In this document: positions 1-6,173 of the stretch, one piece after another
Numbering within the stretch: position 1 is the stretch's first letter
Layout: each line of letters starts with the position of its first letter
Assembly (NCBI GenBank): GCA_021792045.1
Contig: JAJYVJ010000089.1
Location: forward strand, 1-6,869
Source of the DNA: Thermoplasmata archaeon
GTDB taxonomy: Archaea > Thermoplasmatota > Thermoplasmata > Thermoplasmatales > Thermoplasmataceae
Direction: 5' to 3'
Length of the DNA stretch: 6,869 bases
Position numbers and translations under genes: made by a program
The notes under the pieces: generated by a model
The model's database searches: none
Seen by the model: only the letters and a program-made list of their open reading frames with translations
What the model was told of the DNA's origin: nothing

Positions 1-17
1 ATAAATAGGTTCGGTAA

Positions 18-188
18 TCACCTTACTTTCTCTATGATCATCTCGTTTCCGTCATAGTAGAATCCAAGAATGTCCTCAGGATTTATTCCGAGCTTCTCAG
101 AAACTTTTCTTGGGATAGTGATCCTCAGTGAGCTGCCCCTCTTTGACACGTGAGATATGTCCACAAGAGTTAACTTATTGGCATTCAT
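18..188 (-). CDS. AbrB/SpoVT-family small DNA-binding protein
   Basis: A complete 56-residue protein with an ATG start at 188 and a TGA stop at 18-20, read directly from the minus strand. Residues 15-56 show the swapped-hairpin AbrB/SpoVT pattern: a basic SKRGSSLRITIPRKV segment (about 15-29), then EKLGINPEDIL (31-41), then a closing strand ending in IIEKV. Proteins of this type dimerise and bind DNA as transcriptional regulators or antitoxin-like factors. The length suits a single-domain archaeal member, and no toxin gene adjoins it. It follows fen1 on the same strand after 57 bases, but an AT-rich promoter lies in that gap, so I infer separate transcription. The target genes cannot be read from the sequence; autoregulation is possible because a short dyad sits just upstream of its TATA box. 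Family assignment is firm, function is not. Confidence 0.88.
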   Translation of the reverse strand: MNANKLTLVDISHVSKRGSSLRITIPRKVSEKLGINPEDILGFYYDGNEMIIEKVR

Positions 189-208
189 TGAAATATATAA
201 TATATACG

Positions 209-221
209 AATATTTATACTT
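209..221 (-). promoter_or_regulatory. TATA-box promoter of the AbrB-type gene
   Basis: The minus strand reads AGTATAAATATTC here, centred about 27 bases before the ATG at 188. That spacing fits an archaeal TATA box for a leaderless transcript, and no Shine-Dalgarno is visible before the start codon. The call rests on motif and spacing only. Confidence 0.6.
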
Positions 222-224
222 AAT

Positions 225-239
225 GTATTTTTATAATAC
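225..239. repeat. Short inverted repeat upstream of the AbrB-type promoter
   Basis: GTATT and AATAC arms of five bases flank a five-base AT centre. The dyad lies just upstream of the TATA box and seven bases beyond the fen1 stop. It could be an operator for autoregulation or a weak end-of-fen1 structure. In such AT-rich DNA a five-base dyad can also arise by chance. Confidence 0.3.
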
Positions 240-245
240 GATAAA

Positions 246-1274
246 TCAATTATCGGTCCCAAAGATATCAAGGCTACTTTGCGAAAGATTACCAAAGCTC
301 GATTCTAGCGTTTCGATGTACGGCTTTATTCGTTCTGGGCTAAAATCGTGCCTGTCGCACAGAAACCCCAGTATCTTTTCTCCGTCAGGTTTTCGTAGCG
401 AAATGTCGACTTTTGATACGTCAAGCTTGTTCATGAACAATTCGATAACTTCATCAAGATTATCGATAGTCTCATTTCTTTCTTTGAGCACTGAATGTAT
501 GTCCCCGTACTTTTTTATCAGCTTCAGTGCTGTCTTGGCGCCAACCTTTTTGAGCCCTTTATTAAAATCCGTTCCAACCATGATGCCGATATAAATTAAC
601 TGCTCCCTTGTTGTTCCGAGAGTTTCAAGATTTTCCCTCAGGTAAATTACTTCAGGGGAAACATTGATGTAAATGCTCCTGCCTGGCACTTTTCTCCTAC
701 CGAATAAAGTGAAATTCCTGTACACCGTAGGAGCACCGAACAGGAGACAATCATAATCTTGAGATACAACACCATTTACAAGGCCTTGGAGGCACATAGC
801 CGATGCGAACGCCTCACCTTCTGAAGGAGCTGTTACGCTGGGAATTCCCATACTGTTTAAGAGCTCTATCGATTCGTCCACCATATCTTTCGAGATATAA
901 TTTATCCGAGATGAAAGGCTCCTTATCTTTTCCTGCTCACCAGCGGCAATGGCTTCTTCGAGCTCTATTTTGGCCTTTTCCTTGATAAGGCGTCGCTCTT
1001 CTATTGTCCTGTTTTTGAGTACGGACGGCTTACCGTCAAACACATAAATTGGTTTTATTCCTGCGTCAATCAGGTTCATAGTACGATAAAAGAGACCTGA
1101 AAGATGGGATGTTACATGTCCATTGTGATCCATTAACGCAGTGCCGTCAGGTTGCCTTATACTGCTGAGAAATTGATATATGATGTTATATCCGTCAATG
1201 CTCACCCTTTCTCCTTTATGATCTTTAAGTTTTGTTTCATGCTTCACCAATATATCTGAAATTGCTACTCCCAC
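246..1274 (-). CDS. fen: Flap endonuclease 1 (FEN1)
   Basis: Structure-specific 5' flap endonuclease/exonuclease that removes RNA-primed Okazaki flaps and acts in long-patch base excision repair together with PCNA. At 342 residues it has normal archaeal FEN1 length. The metal-binding acidic residues fall at the positions usual for archaeal FEN1: D27 (IDGYN), D80 (FDGKP), E152 and E154 (SEGEA), D173 and D175 (QDYDCLLFG), and D236 (GTDFN). The helix-hairpin-helix region follows (GLKKVGAKTALKLIKKYG). The C-terminus has a PIP box, Q332-S-S-L-D-I-F338, for PCNA, but with only one aromatic residue where most family members have two. The start codon is GTG at 1272-1274, the only start that gives the conserved N-terminus beginning MGV. 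It lies two bases after the radB stop, which argues for co-transcription. No frameshift or missing catalytic residue is seen. Confidence 0.98.
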   Translation of the reverse strand: MGVAISDILVKHETKLKDHKGERVSIDGYNIIYQFLSSIRQPDGTALMDHNGHVTSHLSGLFYRTMNLIDAGIKPIYVFDGKPSVLKNRTIEERRLIKEKAKIELEEAIAAGEQEKIRSLSSRINYISKDMVDESIELLNSMGIPSVTAPSEGEAFASAMCLQGLVNGVVSQDYDCLLFGAPTVYRNFTLFGRRKVPGRSIYINVSPEVIYLRENLETLGTTREQLIYIGIMVGTDFNKGLKKVGAKTALKLIKKYGDIHSVLKERNETIDNLDEVIELFMNKLDVSKVDISLRKPDGEKILGFLCDRHDFSPERIKPYIETLESSFGNLSQSSLDIFGTDN

Positions 1275-1276
1275 AG

Positions 1277-1975
1277 TTATCCCTCACAAGATATTCCATA
1301 ATCTGTTATCCGAAATTCAGTAAAATTTCCTTCACGGATTGATCTGTGCTTTACCACAGAAATTCGTCTTTTCCCCTCAGGAAGTTTCTCTATGCTGAAT
1401 ATTGCCTTGACAGCATGATCGATCACATACCCGCCAAAAGGATGAAGTTCACCGGAAGAAGGATCCTGATATATCTGATTTGTTATAAGAATCGGTATCT
1501 TGAATTTTAAAAGAATGGAAGTAAGAGATGATACCTCCTTTTGAAACGCAAGTGCTCTGGAAGATGCATCAGGAAAGGGTTCTAACCTGAAGAACTCTGT
1601 GAATGAATCTATTATTAGCAACCCCACTGGCTTACCTTTCTCTATCATTTTAGGTAACCTTAGAAGTGTCAGTTCTTGATCCTCAAGTGACGATATTCTG
1701 AACATCATCATTTCGTTCAGCATTTCAGTATTTCTGCCAGAGACCTGCGAAAACCTTTCGGCAGAAAAGCCTTCTGTGTCAAGAAATATCACCTTTTTCC
1801 CGTTTCTTATCGAAGATATGGCAAACTGCATGCACAGATTCGATTTTCCAGAACCACCTTCTCCATAGATCTCTGTTATTACTTCAGGCTCCAATCCACC
1901 GCCCATAACTTCGTCTATGCAGTTCACCCCTATTGGGAGTTTTTCCTGTCTTTCTGATAAGTCGATCTTTTCCAA
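1277..1975 (-). CDS. radB: DNA repair and recombination protein RadB
   Basis: RecA/RadA-family ATPase paralogue found in Euryarchaeota. Known RadB proteins bind DNA and RadA and are thought to act as recombination mediators, having weak ATPase and little strand-exchange activity. The 232 residues match the family (about 220-230). It lacks the N-terminal helix-hairpin-helix domain of RadA and starts straight into the core: a GVNCIDEVMGGGLEPEVITE lead-in, Walker A GEGGSGKS at 38-45, and Walker B GLLIID at 118-123 ending in D123. Later core strands include ILITNQIY and the basic KRRISVVKHRS segment. The start is TTG at 1973-1975; a stop three codons upstream in this frame (1982-1984) and no intervening ATG or GTG leave little choice. 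It directly precedes fen1 with a two-base gap. A possibly broken ORF ends two bases before its start. Confidence 0.95.
   Translation of the reverse strand: MEKIDLSERQEKLPIGVNCIDEVMGGGLEPEVITEIYGEGGSGKSNLCMQFAISSIRNGKKVIFLDTEGFSAERFSQVSGRNTEMLNEMMMFRISSLEDQELTLLRLPKMIEKGKPVGLLIIDSFTEFFRLEPFPDASSRALAFQKEVSSLTSILLKFKIPILITNQIYQDPSSGELHPFGGYVIDHAVKAIFSIEKLPEGKRRISVVKHRSIREGNFTEFRITDYGISCEG
1281..1285 (-). promoter_or_regulatory. Ribosome binding site for fen1
   Basis: GAGGG on the minus strand lies inside the last codons of radB, six bases before the GTG start of fen1. It partly matches the archaeal anti-Shine-Dalgarno and supports GTG initiation within a radB-fen1 message. Confidence 0.45.
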
Positions 1976-1977
1976 TT

Positions 1978-2195
1978 CTATCTAAGATAGTGTTTTTGAA
2001 ATAATAAATTTGCTACAGCATCTATTGCCTTATCACCTCTGATTGTGATGGTTCTCGCAAATTTACTCCGTTCCTATACAAAAACACCTGATCTGCCAGC
2101 AAAGGTTTACATTCCCTAATCGTAGATGTCCAAAGCTGATAGCTGTATTATTCAGATGACCATCCTGTGAATACTTTTTCCGAACTATAACTCAT
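1978..2195 (-). pseudogene. Possible broken small gene upstream of radB
   Basis: I do not recognise this with confidence. An ATG at 2193-2195 is preceded four bases upstream by GGTGA, a strong archaeal ribosome site, but the frame stops after 15 residues (MSYSSEKVFTGWSSE). The same frame later contains LADQVFLYRNGVN. One base out of register, the final segment (2073 to 1978) reads 31 residues including ARTITIRGDKAIDAVANLL and stops two bases before radB, the same spacing as radB-fen1. Restoring one base would join VFLYRNGVN to the last segment across the AAATTT run, but the early stop would still need another change. The last segment has strand-then-helix character loosely like the C-terminal half of Alba or of the KEOPS subunit Pcc1; neither is established. 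The alternative is that the open segments are chance in an ordinary intergenic region. Confidence 0.3.
2000..2011 (-). promoter_or_regulatory. Possible TATA box for radB-fen1
   Basis: The minus strand reads AAATTTATTATT, about 30 bases before the TTG start of radB, and no Shine-Dalgarno is seen before that start, so a leaderless transcript is possible. If the ORF at 1978-2195 is a real gene, this element lies inside it and the promoter would instead be farther upstream. Confidence 0.35.
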
Positions 2196-2203
2196 GATTT
2201 CAC

Positions 2204-2217
2204 CAATATAATTTTAT
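2204..2217 (+). promoter_or_regulatory. Promoter of the arfC-ahcY-apgM operon
   Basis: The plus strand reads CAATATAATTTTAT, centred about 28 bases before the GTG start of arfC, with no Shine-Dalgarno in between. That fits an archaeal TATA box and a leaderless or very short-leader message. The same AT block could serve the opposite strand towards the possible ORF at 2195, making a compact divergent promoter. Confidence 0.5.
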
Positions 2218-2238
2218 TTCTGTTACCGTTAATGAATT

Positions 2239-2892
2239 GTGACATCAAGACCCAGAGTTATCGTAAACGTTGCAATGAGTCTTAACGGTATGATAGCAGG
2301 GAAATCGGGAGAACGGGTGAACATTTCCTCTGCTTACGACTGGGAAAGGGTTTACAAGTTGAGATCGAGTGTTGATGCCATTGTGGTTGGCGCCAACACC
2401 GTAATCCGTGATAATCCGAAGCTTTCAATAAACCATGTGGAAAATGACATACAGAAATTACCAACTCGAGTCATCCTGGACGCGAATCTCAGAGTTCCGA
2501 GGAATGCCAATGTTTTTGACGGCTCAATGAGAACCATGGTATTCACAGAAAAAAGCGATGAAATACAAAATGCGGAAATGATGCAAAGAAAAAGACATGA
2601 ACTTCTGGTAGATAATCTCCTTACAGAGTTTAGTTCCTTTGGTTTTAAGAGGATACTTGTGGAAGGCGGAAAGAGTGTTATAAGTGAATTTGTTTCCTCT
2701 GGGAATGTAGATGAATTTTACCTGTATATAGGTGATATTCTCATAGAAAAAGACGGCCTGAGATTATTCGATCTTGATACCAACATTACAAATGTTATAA
2801 GTGACATTAAGATGATGAAAAGTGGTGTTCTTATAAGTTTAAACCCTTACCTATTACGAGAATCATGGATAAAGAAAGTAAGGGATTTTTGA
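2239..2892 (+). CDS. arfC: 2,5-diamino-6-ribosylamino-4(3H)-pyrimidinone 5'-phosphate reductase
   Basis: Single-domain RibD C-terminal/dihydrofolate-reductase-like enzyme. In archaea it reduces the ribosyl side chain of the pyrimidine intermediate to ribityl with NAD(P)H, in riboflavin synthesis and on the path to the 5-deazaflavin of F420. The 217 residues match archaeal family members, which lack the bacterial RibD deaminase domain. Visible signatures are VNVAMSLNGMIA at 9-20, the VDAIVVGANTVIRDNP block at 45-60, and the nucleotide-site strand and turn ILVEGG near 139-144. The start is GTG at 2239; an in-frame TGA six bases upstream excludes a longer form. Its 3' end overlaps ahcY by 28 bases in another frame, so the two are probably co-transcribed and may be translationally coupled. 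A broader RibD-like reductase role cannot be excluded, but the single-domain archaeal form is the best reading. Confidence 0.9.
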   Translation: MTSRPRVIVNVAMSLNGMIAGKSGERVNISSAYDWERVYKLRSSVDAIVVGANTVIRDNPKLSINHVENDIQKLPTRVILDANLRVPRNANVFDGSMRTMVFTEKSDEIQNAEMMQRKRHELLVDNLLTEFSSFGFKRILVEGGKSVISEFVSSGNVDEFYLYIGDILIEKDGLRLFDLDTNITNVISDIKMMKSGVLISLNPYLLRESWIKKVRDF

Positions 2893-4100
2893 GGCTTGAA
2901 TGGGCCAGGGACCGGATGGATGTAACTTCCAGCATACGTGAACGTTTTCTTAAAGAAAAACCGTTTAAGAATGTAAAGATATCTATGGCACTCCATGTAG
3001 AGGCAAAAACTGGAGTGTTTGCGCTCCTTCTCAAAGAAGGAGGAGCAAAAGTCAGAATGGCTTCCTGTAATCCATTAAGTTCTGATGACAGTGTCGTTGA
3101 ATCTCTAAAAAAAGATTTTGGTATGGAAGTTTATGCAAGGAAGGGAGAGAGCGAGGAGGAATACTACGAATACCTGAATAAGGCACTGGACCTTGAGCCA
3201 AACATAATTATTGATGATGGAGGCGACCTGGTGAACATAGTTCACGACAAGAGAACTGAACTTTTAAAAAATATCATGGGCGGGAACGAGGAAACAACAA
3301 CCGGTGTTCAGAGGCTTCGCGCCATGGAAAAGAACGGCGCCCTTAGGTTCCCAATGTTTGATGTCAATGATGCCGAAATGAAACATTTCTTTGACAACCG
3401 TTACGGGACGGGCCAAAGCACGCTTGACGGAATAATGAATGCAACAAATGTCCTTATAGCAGGAAAAAGAGTTATTGTCGGAGGATATGGCTGGTGCGGC
3501 AAAGGCATAGCCATGAGAATGAAAGGAATGGGTGCTCTGGTAACAGTGACCGAGGTTGATCCTGTTAAGGCTGTTGAAGCAGCGATGGATGGCTTCGAGG
3601 TCATGCCAATGAACAGGGCTATCAGGGACGCTGATCTTGTTGTCACCGCAACAGGCGTCAAAGATATAGTCACATATGATGATATGCTCGTCGCTAAGAA
3701 GAATATACTGCTCGCAAATTCTGGGCATTTCAACAATGAAATAGCTTTCAAGGATCTTGAAGCAAAAAATATGGAAAAGAAGAGTGTGAGAGAAAATGTC
3801 ACCAGATATAAACTGGAAAACGGGAACCTGATAAACCTGATATCTGATGGTAGGCTTGTTAACCTTGCCTCTGGCCAGGGGCACCCGGTAGAGATAATGG
3901 ATATGAGTTTTGCTTTACAGGCTCTTGTCGCGGAGTACCTCGTCAAGATGCATGAAGAATTAGACCGGAAAGTTTACCCTGTCCCCCCAGAAATAGATAG
4001 GTACGTTGCAGACATAAAGTTGAAGACACTTGGAATAACGATCGATCACCTGTCAGAAGAACAGATAAGATATATGAACGAATGGAGAGAAGGAACTTAG
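2865..4100 (+). CDS. ahcY: Adenosylhomocysteinase, archaeal type
   Basis: Cytosolic NAD-dependent hydrolase that splits S-adenosylhomocysteine to homocysteine and adenosine, relieving product inhibition of methyltransferases. The 411 residues fit the shorter archaeal/bacterial form. Substrate-domain landmarks are LH at 43-44, IDDGGDLV at 116-123, EETTTG at 142-147, and K173, D177 and N178 in MKHFFDNRYGTGQS. The Rossmann motif GYGWCGKG is at 207-214, followed by VTVTEVDP, VTATGVKD and NSGHFNNEI, all family hallmarks. The C-terminus closes with LSEEQIRYMNEW, as in archaeal members, without the KxxHYRY-like tail of eukaryotic enzymes. The ATG at 2865 lies inside the end of arfC and gives the expected N-terminal LEWARDRM segment; no strong ribosome site precedes it, which suits coupling to arfC. 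In some methanogens the homologue prefers S-inosylhomocysteine, and the sequence alone does not decide this here. Confidence 0.97.
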   Translation: MDKESKGFLRLEWARDRMDVTSSIRERFLKEKPFKNVKISMALHVEAKTGVFALLLKEGGAKVRMASCNPLSSDDSVVESLKKDFGMEVYARKGESEEEYYEYLNKALDLEPNIIIDDGGDLVNIVHDKRTELLKNIMGGNEETTTGVQRLRAMEKNGALRFPMFDVNDAEMKHFFDNRYGTGQSTLDGIMNATNVLIAGKRVIVGGYGWCGKGIAMRMKGMGALVTVTEVDPVKAVEAAMDGFEVMPMNRAIRDADLVVTATGVKDIVTYDDMLVAKKNILLANSGHFNNEIAFKDLEAKNMEKKSVRENVTRYKLENGNLINLISDGRLVNLASGQGHPVEIMDMSFALQALVAEYLVKMHEELDRKVYPVPPEIDRYVADIKLKTLGITIDHLSEEQIRYMNEWREGT

Positions 4101-4106
4101 GTGGTA
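4099..4106 (+). promoter_or_regulatory. Ribosome binding site for apgM
   Basis: AGGTGGTA spans the ahcY stop and sits about eight bases before the apgM ATG. It matches the archaeal Shine-Dalgarno GGAGGTGAT closely and shows that apgM is translated as an internal cistron of the operon. Confidence 0.55.
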
Positions 4107-4113
4107 GACTCAT

Positions 4114-5328
4114 ATGAAGAATATTCTTCTTGTAATATTGGATGGACTTGGGGATAGGCCGAATAAGGAATTCAATAACATGACATCGCTTCAAGCATCT
4201 TTCAGGCCAAATATGAATCATCTAGTCTCTGAAGGACTGGGTGGAATTTTGTTTCCCATAACTCCTGGAATAAGGGCCGGCTCGGATACTTCACACCTGT
4301 CGATTCTTGGTTACAATCCAGTCGAGGTGTACACTGGAAGGGGACCATTTGAAGCCATGGGTCTTGGAATGGATGTGAAACCAGGAGATATAGCCTTTAG
4401 AGCTAATTTCGCAACCATTGACGAAAACGGAATCGTCACGGACAGACGAGCAGGAAGAATTAATTCAGGTACCGACAAATTGGCATCAGCTCTAAGGATG
4501 AATATAGATGGCGTAGATTTCTTCGTGAAGGAGGGTGTAGAGCACAGAGCTGCTCTTGTGATTCGTGGGGATAACCTTTCCGATAGAGTCACCGATACGG
4601 ATCCGCATGACCTTGGGCGAAAACCGGAAATTGTAAAAGCGCTTGATAACGAAGCTGCATTTTCTGCGAGCGTACTTAATAAATTCTTAGCTGAAGCTCA
4701 AACAATACTGGGAGATCATGATGTCAATCTGGAACGCATAAAGAACGGACTTCCTCCGGCTAATGTCCTGCTCCTCAGAGGGCCGGGGAAAGCACCTAAC
4801 CTTCAACCATTCCATGAGAAGTATAACATGAAGGCGGCAGCCATATCTGGGATACCTATGATCTCTGGTATAGCGAAGCTCGCTGGAATGGACCTATTGA
4901 AGGTGGTGGGGGCGACAGGAAGTCTTGATAGTAACTTCAAAAACAAATTCAAGGCAGCGTCCAAGGCCCTGAAAATATACGATTTTGTGCTGATGAACAT
5001 AAAGGCCACTGATGTTGCCGGACATGACGGTAAACCCAGAGAAAAGAAGAAAGCTATCGAGTCGATAGACGCTGCGTTATCTGATCTGGATTTCAAACCT
5101 GAAGAGGCCGTTATATGCATCACCGGTGATCATTCAACGCCATGCTCCGTCAAGGATCACTCAGGGGACCCGGTTCCAATACTGTTTAACACCTCTGGAA
5201 TTCTGGGAAACCATGTAAGATTCTTTGATGAGGTTTCCTGTCTTAAGACAGGATTCAATCTTAAAGGCCTTGACGTGATGCCCTATCTCTTGCAGTTGTC
5301 AGACAGAGCAGAAAAGTATGGCGCATAA
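4114..5328 (+). CDS. apgM: 2,3-bisphosphoglycerate-independent phosphoglycerate mutase, archaeal type
   Basis: Interconverts 3- and 2-phosphoglycerate in lower glycolysis/gluconeogenesis without bisphosphoglycerate. It is a metal-dependent member of the alkaline phosphatase superfamily in the aPGAM branch. The 404 residues are full length. Landmarks are VILDGLGDRP with metal ligand D10, AGSDTSHLSILGYNP with probable nucleophile S57 and H61, and YTGRGPFEAMG (substrate region). Then come TDTDPHDLG, DVAGHDG with D300 and H304, and GDHSTPC with D339-H340, followed by H349 in HSGDPVPILF. All expected metal and catalytic positions are present. It starts 13 bases after ahcY behind a clear ribosome site, so it is the last gene of the arfC-ahcY-apgM operon. 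A weak hairpin and T-run follow the stop. Confidence 0.97.
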   Translation: MKNILLVILDGLGDRPNKEFNNMTSLQASFRPNMNHLVSEGLGGILFPITPGIRAGSDTSHLSILGYNPVEVYTGRGPFEAMGLGMDVKPGDIAFRANFATIDENGIVTDRRAGRINSGTDKLASALRMNIDGVDFFVKEGVEHRAALVIRGDNLSDRVTDTDPHDLGRKPEIVKALDNEAAFSASVLNKFLAEAQTILGDHDVNLERIKNGLPPANVLLLRGPGKAPNLQPFHEKYNMKAAAISGIPMISGIAKLAGMDLLKVVGATGSLDSNFKNKFKAASKALKIYDFVLMNIKATDVAGHDGKPREKKKAIESIDAALSDLDFKPEEAVICITGDHSTPCSVKDHSGDPVPILFNTSGILGNHVRFFDEVSCLKTGFNLKGLDVMPYLLQLSDRAEKYGA

Positions 5329-5347
5329 TCGAAAAATCTAACAACCT

Positions 5348-5368
5348 AGATGACCTCCACATCTTTTT
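5348..5368 (+). terminator. Possible terminator of the arfC-ahcY-apgM operon
   Basis: AGATG and CATCT arms separated by seven bases are followed directly by a T-run (five T counting the last base of the stem). It lies 20 bases after the apgM stop. The stem is weak, but archaeal termination depends mainly on the T-run. The rest of the 153-base gap holds only the next gene's promoter and no supportable ORF. Confidence 0.35.
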
Positions 5369-5440
5369 GATATCATACGTTGTTTTATCACGTGTTTTAC
5401 TCTAGATTCTGTAAATACAAATAAAAAATAGATAACGGCA

Positions 5441-5453
5441 AAAACTTAAATAC
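5441..5453 (+). promoter_or_regulatory. Promoter of the membrane-protein gene
   Basis: AAAACTTAAATAC resembles an archaeal BRE/TATA pair and is centred about 33 bases before the ATG at 5482. No Shine-Dalgarno is evident, so a transcript with a leader of only a few bases is likely. It separates this gene from the preceding operon. Confidence 0.5.
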
Positions 5454-5481
5454 TGAGAACATGATTGGTGTCTGACAAAAA

Positions 5482-6138
5482 ATGACAATTCATCCTTTTG
5501 AAGAAGACCACGAGGAGGAAAACGAAGAGGGGAACGAGGGCAAAGTTGAGCTGCCTAAACAGAAAGAAGAGAATATATATTCCCAATACGGTGGCATTGC
5601 CTACGGGCTTTTATTCGGGATTCTCCTTTGGTGGATACCGATAGCTGGCCCTTCTGTAGCAGGTTACTTATGCGGAAGAAAATCTGGAAAGCCCTCTACT
5701 GCTTTGGTATCTTCGTTAGTTTCCACGGCAGTTATTGTTCTGATCACGCTTGCCCTGATACCCTGGACATCTGGTCCGCTGGGCATAGCAAGCACATACT
5801 TCCGCACAGGTGTACTTCACCTCTCAGGCTCCGGCCTGATTGTAAATGGCGTCCTCGGAAGCATATACTCGTCATACGCTGCAATAAGGTCACTCGCTAT
5901 AATACTCCCAGGATCGCTCTTGCTTTTGAACATATTTAGCCTCGTTGGAGGTGCTCAATCTGAGCTAAAAGTGTCTGAGAAAGCGATGTCCGTTATATAT
6001 GCGAAGAAGAGAATGGCCAGCAGTTTCCGAAAAGCACCAAAAGTCAGACTGGAAGGAAAACACCTAAGGGAATACCGGGACGGACAGCTTGAAGCTGAAG
6101 ATGATGAGGAAACTTCCAAGGGCTGGACATACCTTTAA
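5482..6138 (+). CDS. Uncharacterised membrane protein with charged termini
   Basis: I do not recognise a characterised family. The 218-residue protein has a very acidic N-terminus (residues 7-30 are mostly Glu/Asp/Lys with no signal peptide). A membrane block follows: about 39-64 (GLLFGILLWWIPIAGPSVAGYLCG), 73-94, and 137-158, with a Gly/Ser/Ala-rich stretch at 110-135 that may be a further re-entrant or weak segment. The first helix ends in a small-residue GPSVAGYLCGRKSG motif, reminiscent of archaeal proteins with GP..AGY.AGR repeats (such as the DUF5518 type); that resemblance is from memory and weak. The C-terminal tail (about 165-218) is first basic, then acidic, and probably cytosolic. 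It has its own promoter and converges on cbiZ, so context gives no function; a role in cobamide uptake is not supported by anything in the protein. Confidence 0.83.
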   Translation: MTIHPFEEDHEEENEEGNEGKVELPKQKEENIYSQYGGIAYGLLFGILLWWIPIAGPSVAGYLCGRKSGKPSTALVSSLVSTAVIVLITLALIPWTSGPLGIASTYFRTGVLHLSGSGLIVNGVLGSIYSSYAAIRSLAIILPGSLLLLNIFSLVGGAQSELKVSEKAMSVIYAKKRMASSFRKAPKVRLEGKHLREYRDGQLEAEDDEETSKGWTYL

Positions 6139-6154
6139 GATCTAATCTTAACAT

Positions 6155-6173
6155 ATAAATTTTTAAATTTTAT
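6155..6173. terminator. AT-rich terminator region between convergent genes
   Basis: ATAAA and TTTAT arms enclose a five-T run and further A/T only, between the stop of the membrane-protein gene and the last codons of cbiZ. T-runs on the plus strand (6160-6164 and 6168-6171) fit archaeal termination of the plus-strand gene. Termination of cbiZ on the other strand is less clear. Confidence 0.35.

Noticed and set aside
18..188. AbrB-type protein as the antitoxin of a toxin-antitoxin pair
   Set aside because: No toxin-like ORF adjoins it. The neighbour is fen1, and only 17 bases remain to the left window edge, so the pair cannot be supported here.
157..594. Open frame of 145 codons on the plus strand
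   Set aside because: It lies antisense to fen1 and crosses the AbrB promoter. Its translation has no domain pattern, whereas the minus strand there encodes conserved FEN1 sequence including the PIP box.
2048..2119. 23-residue plus-strand ORF starting at the ATG at 2048
   Set aside because: It is very short, has no ribosome site or promoter at suitable distance, and overlaps the more protein-like minus-strand segment ahead of radB.
3264..3946. Two long open frames on the minus strand inside ahcY
   Set aside because: They are mirror images of the strongly conserved ahcY coding strand (NAD-binding motif and NDAEMKHFFDNRYG region) and have low-complexity, Ser/Phe/Ile-rich translations typical of antisense shadows.
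4311..5123. Minus-strand open frames within apgM
   Set aside because: They are antisense to well-conserved catalytic blocks of apgM, with no ribosome site or recognisable protein pattern.
5329..5481. Possible small gene or RNA in the apgM-membrane gene gap
   Set aside because: Only ORFs of about 20 codons occur on either strand, with no ribosome site. A weak hairpin with T-run and a TATA-like box explain the sequence.
5628..5939. Alternative plus-strand frame of 103 codons within the membrane-protein gene
   Set aside because: It is nested in the longer frame, whose hydrophobic segments and promoter position are coherent; the alternative shows no domain or ribosome site.
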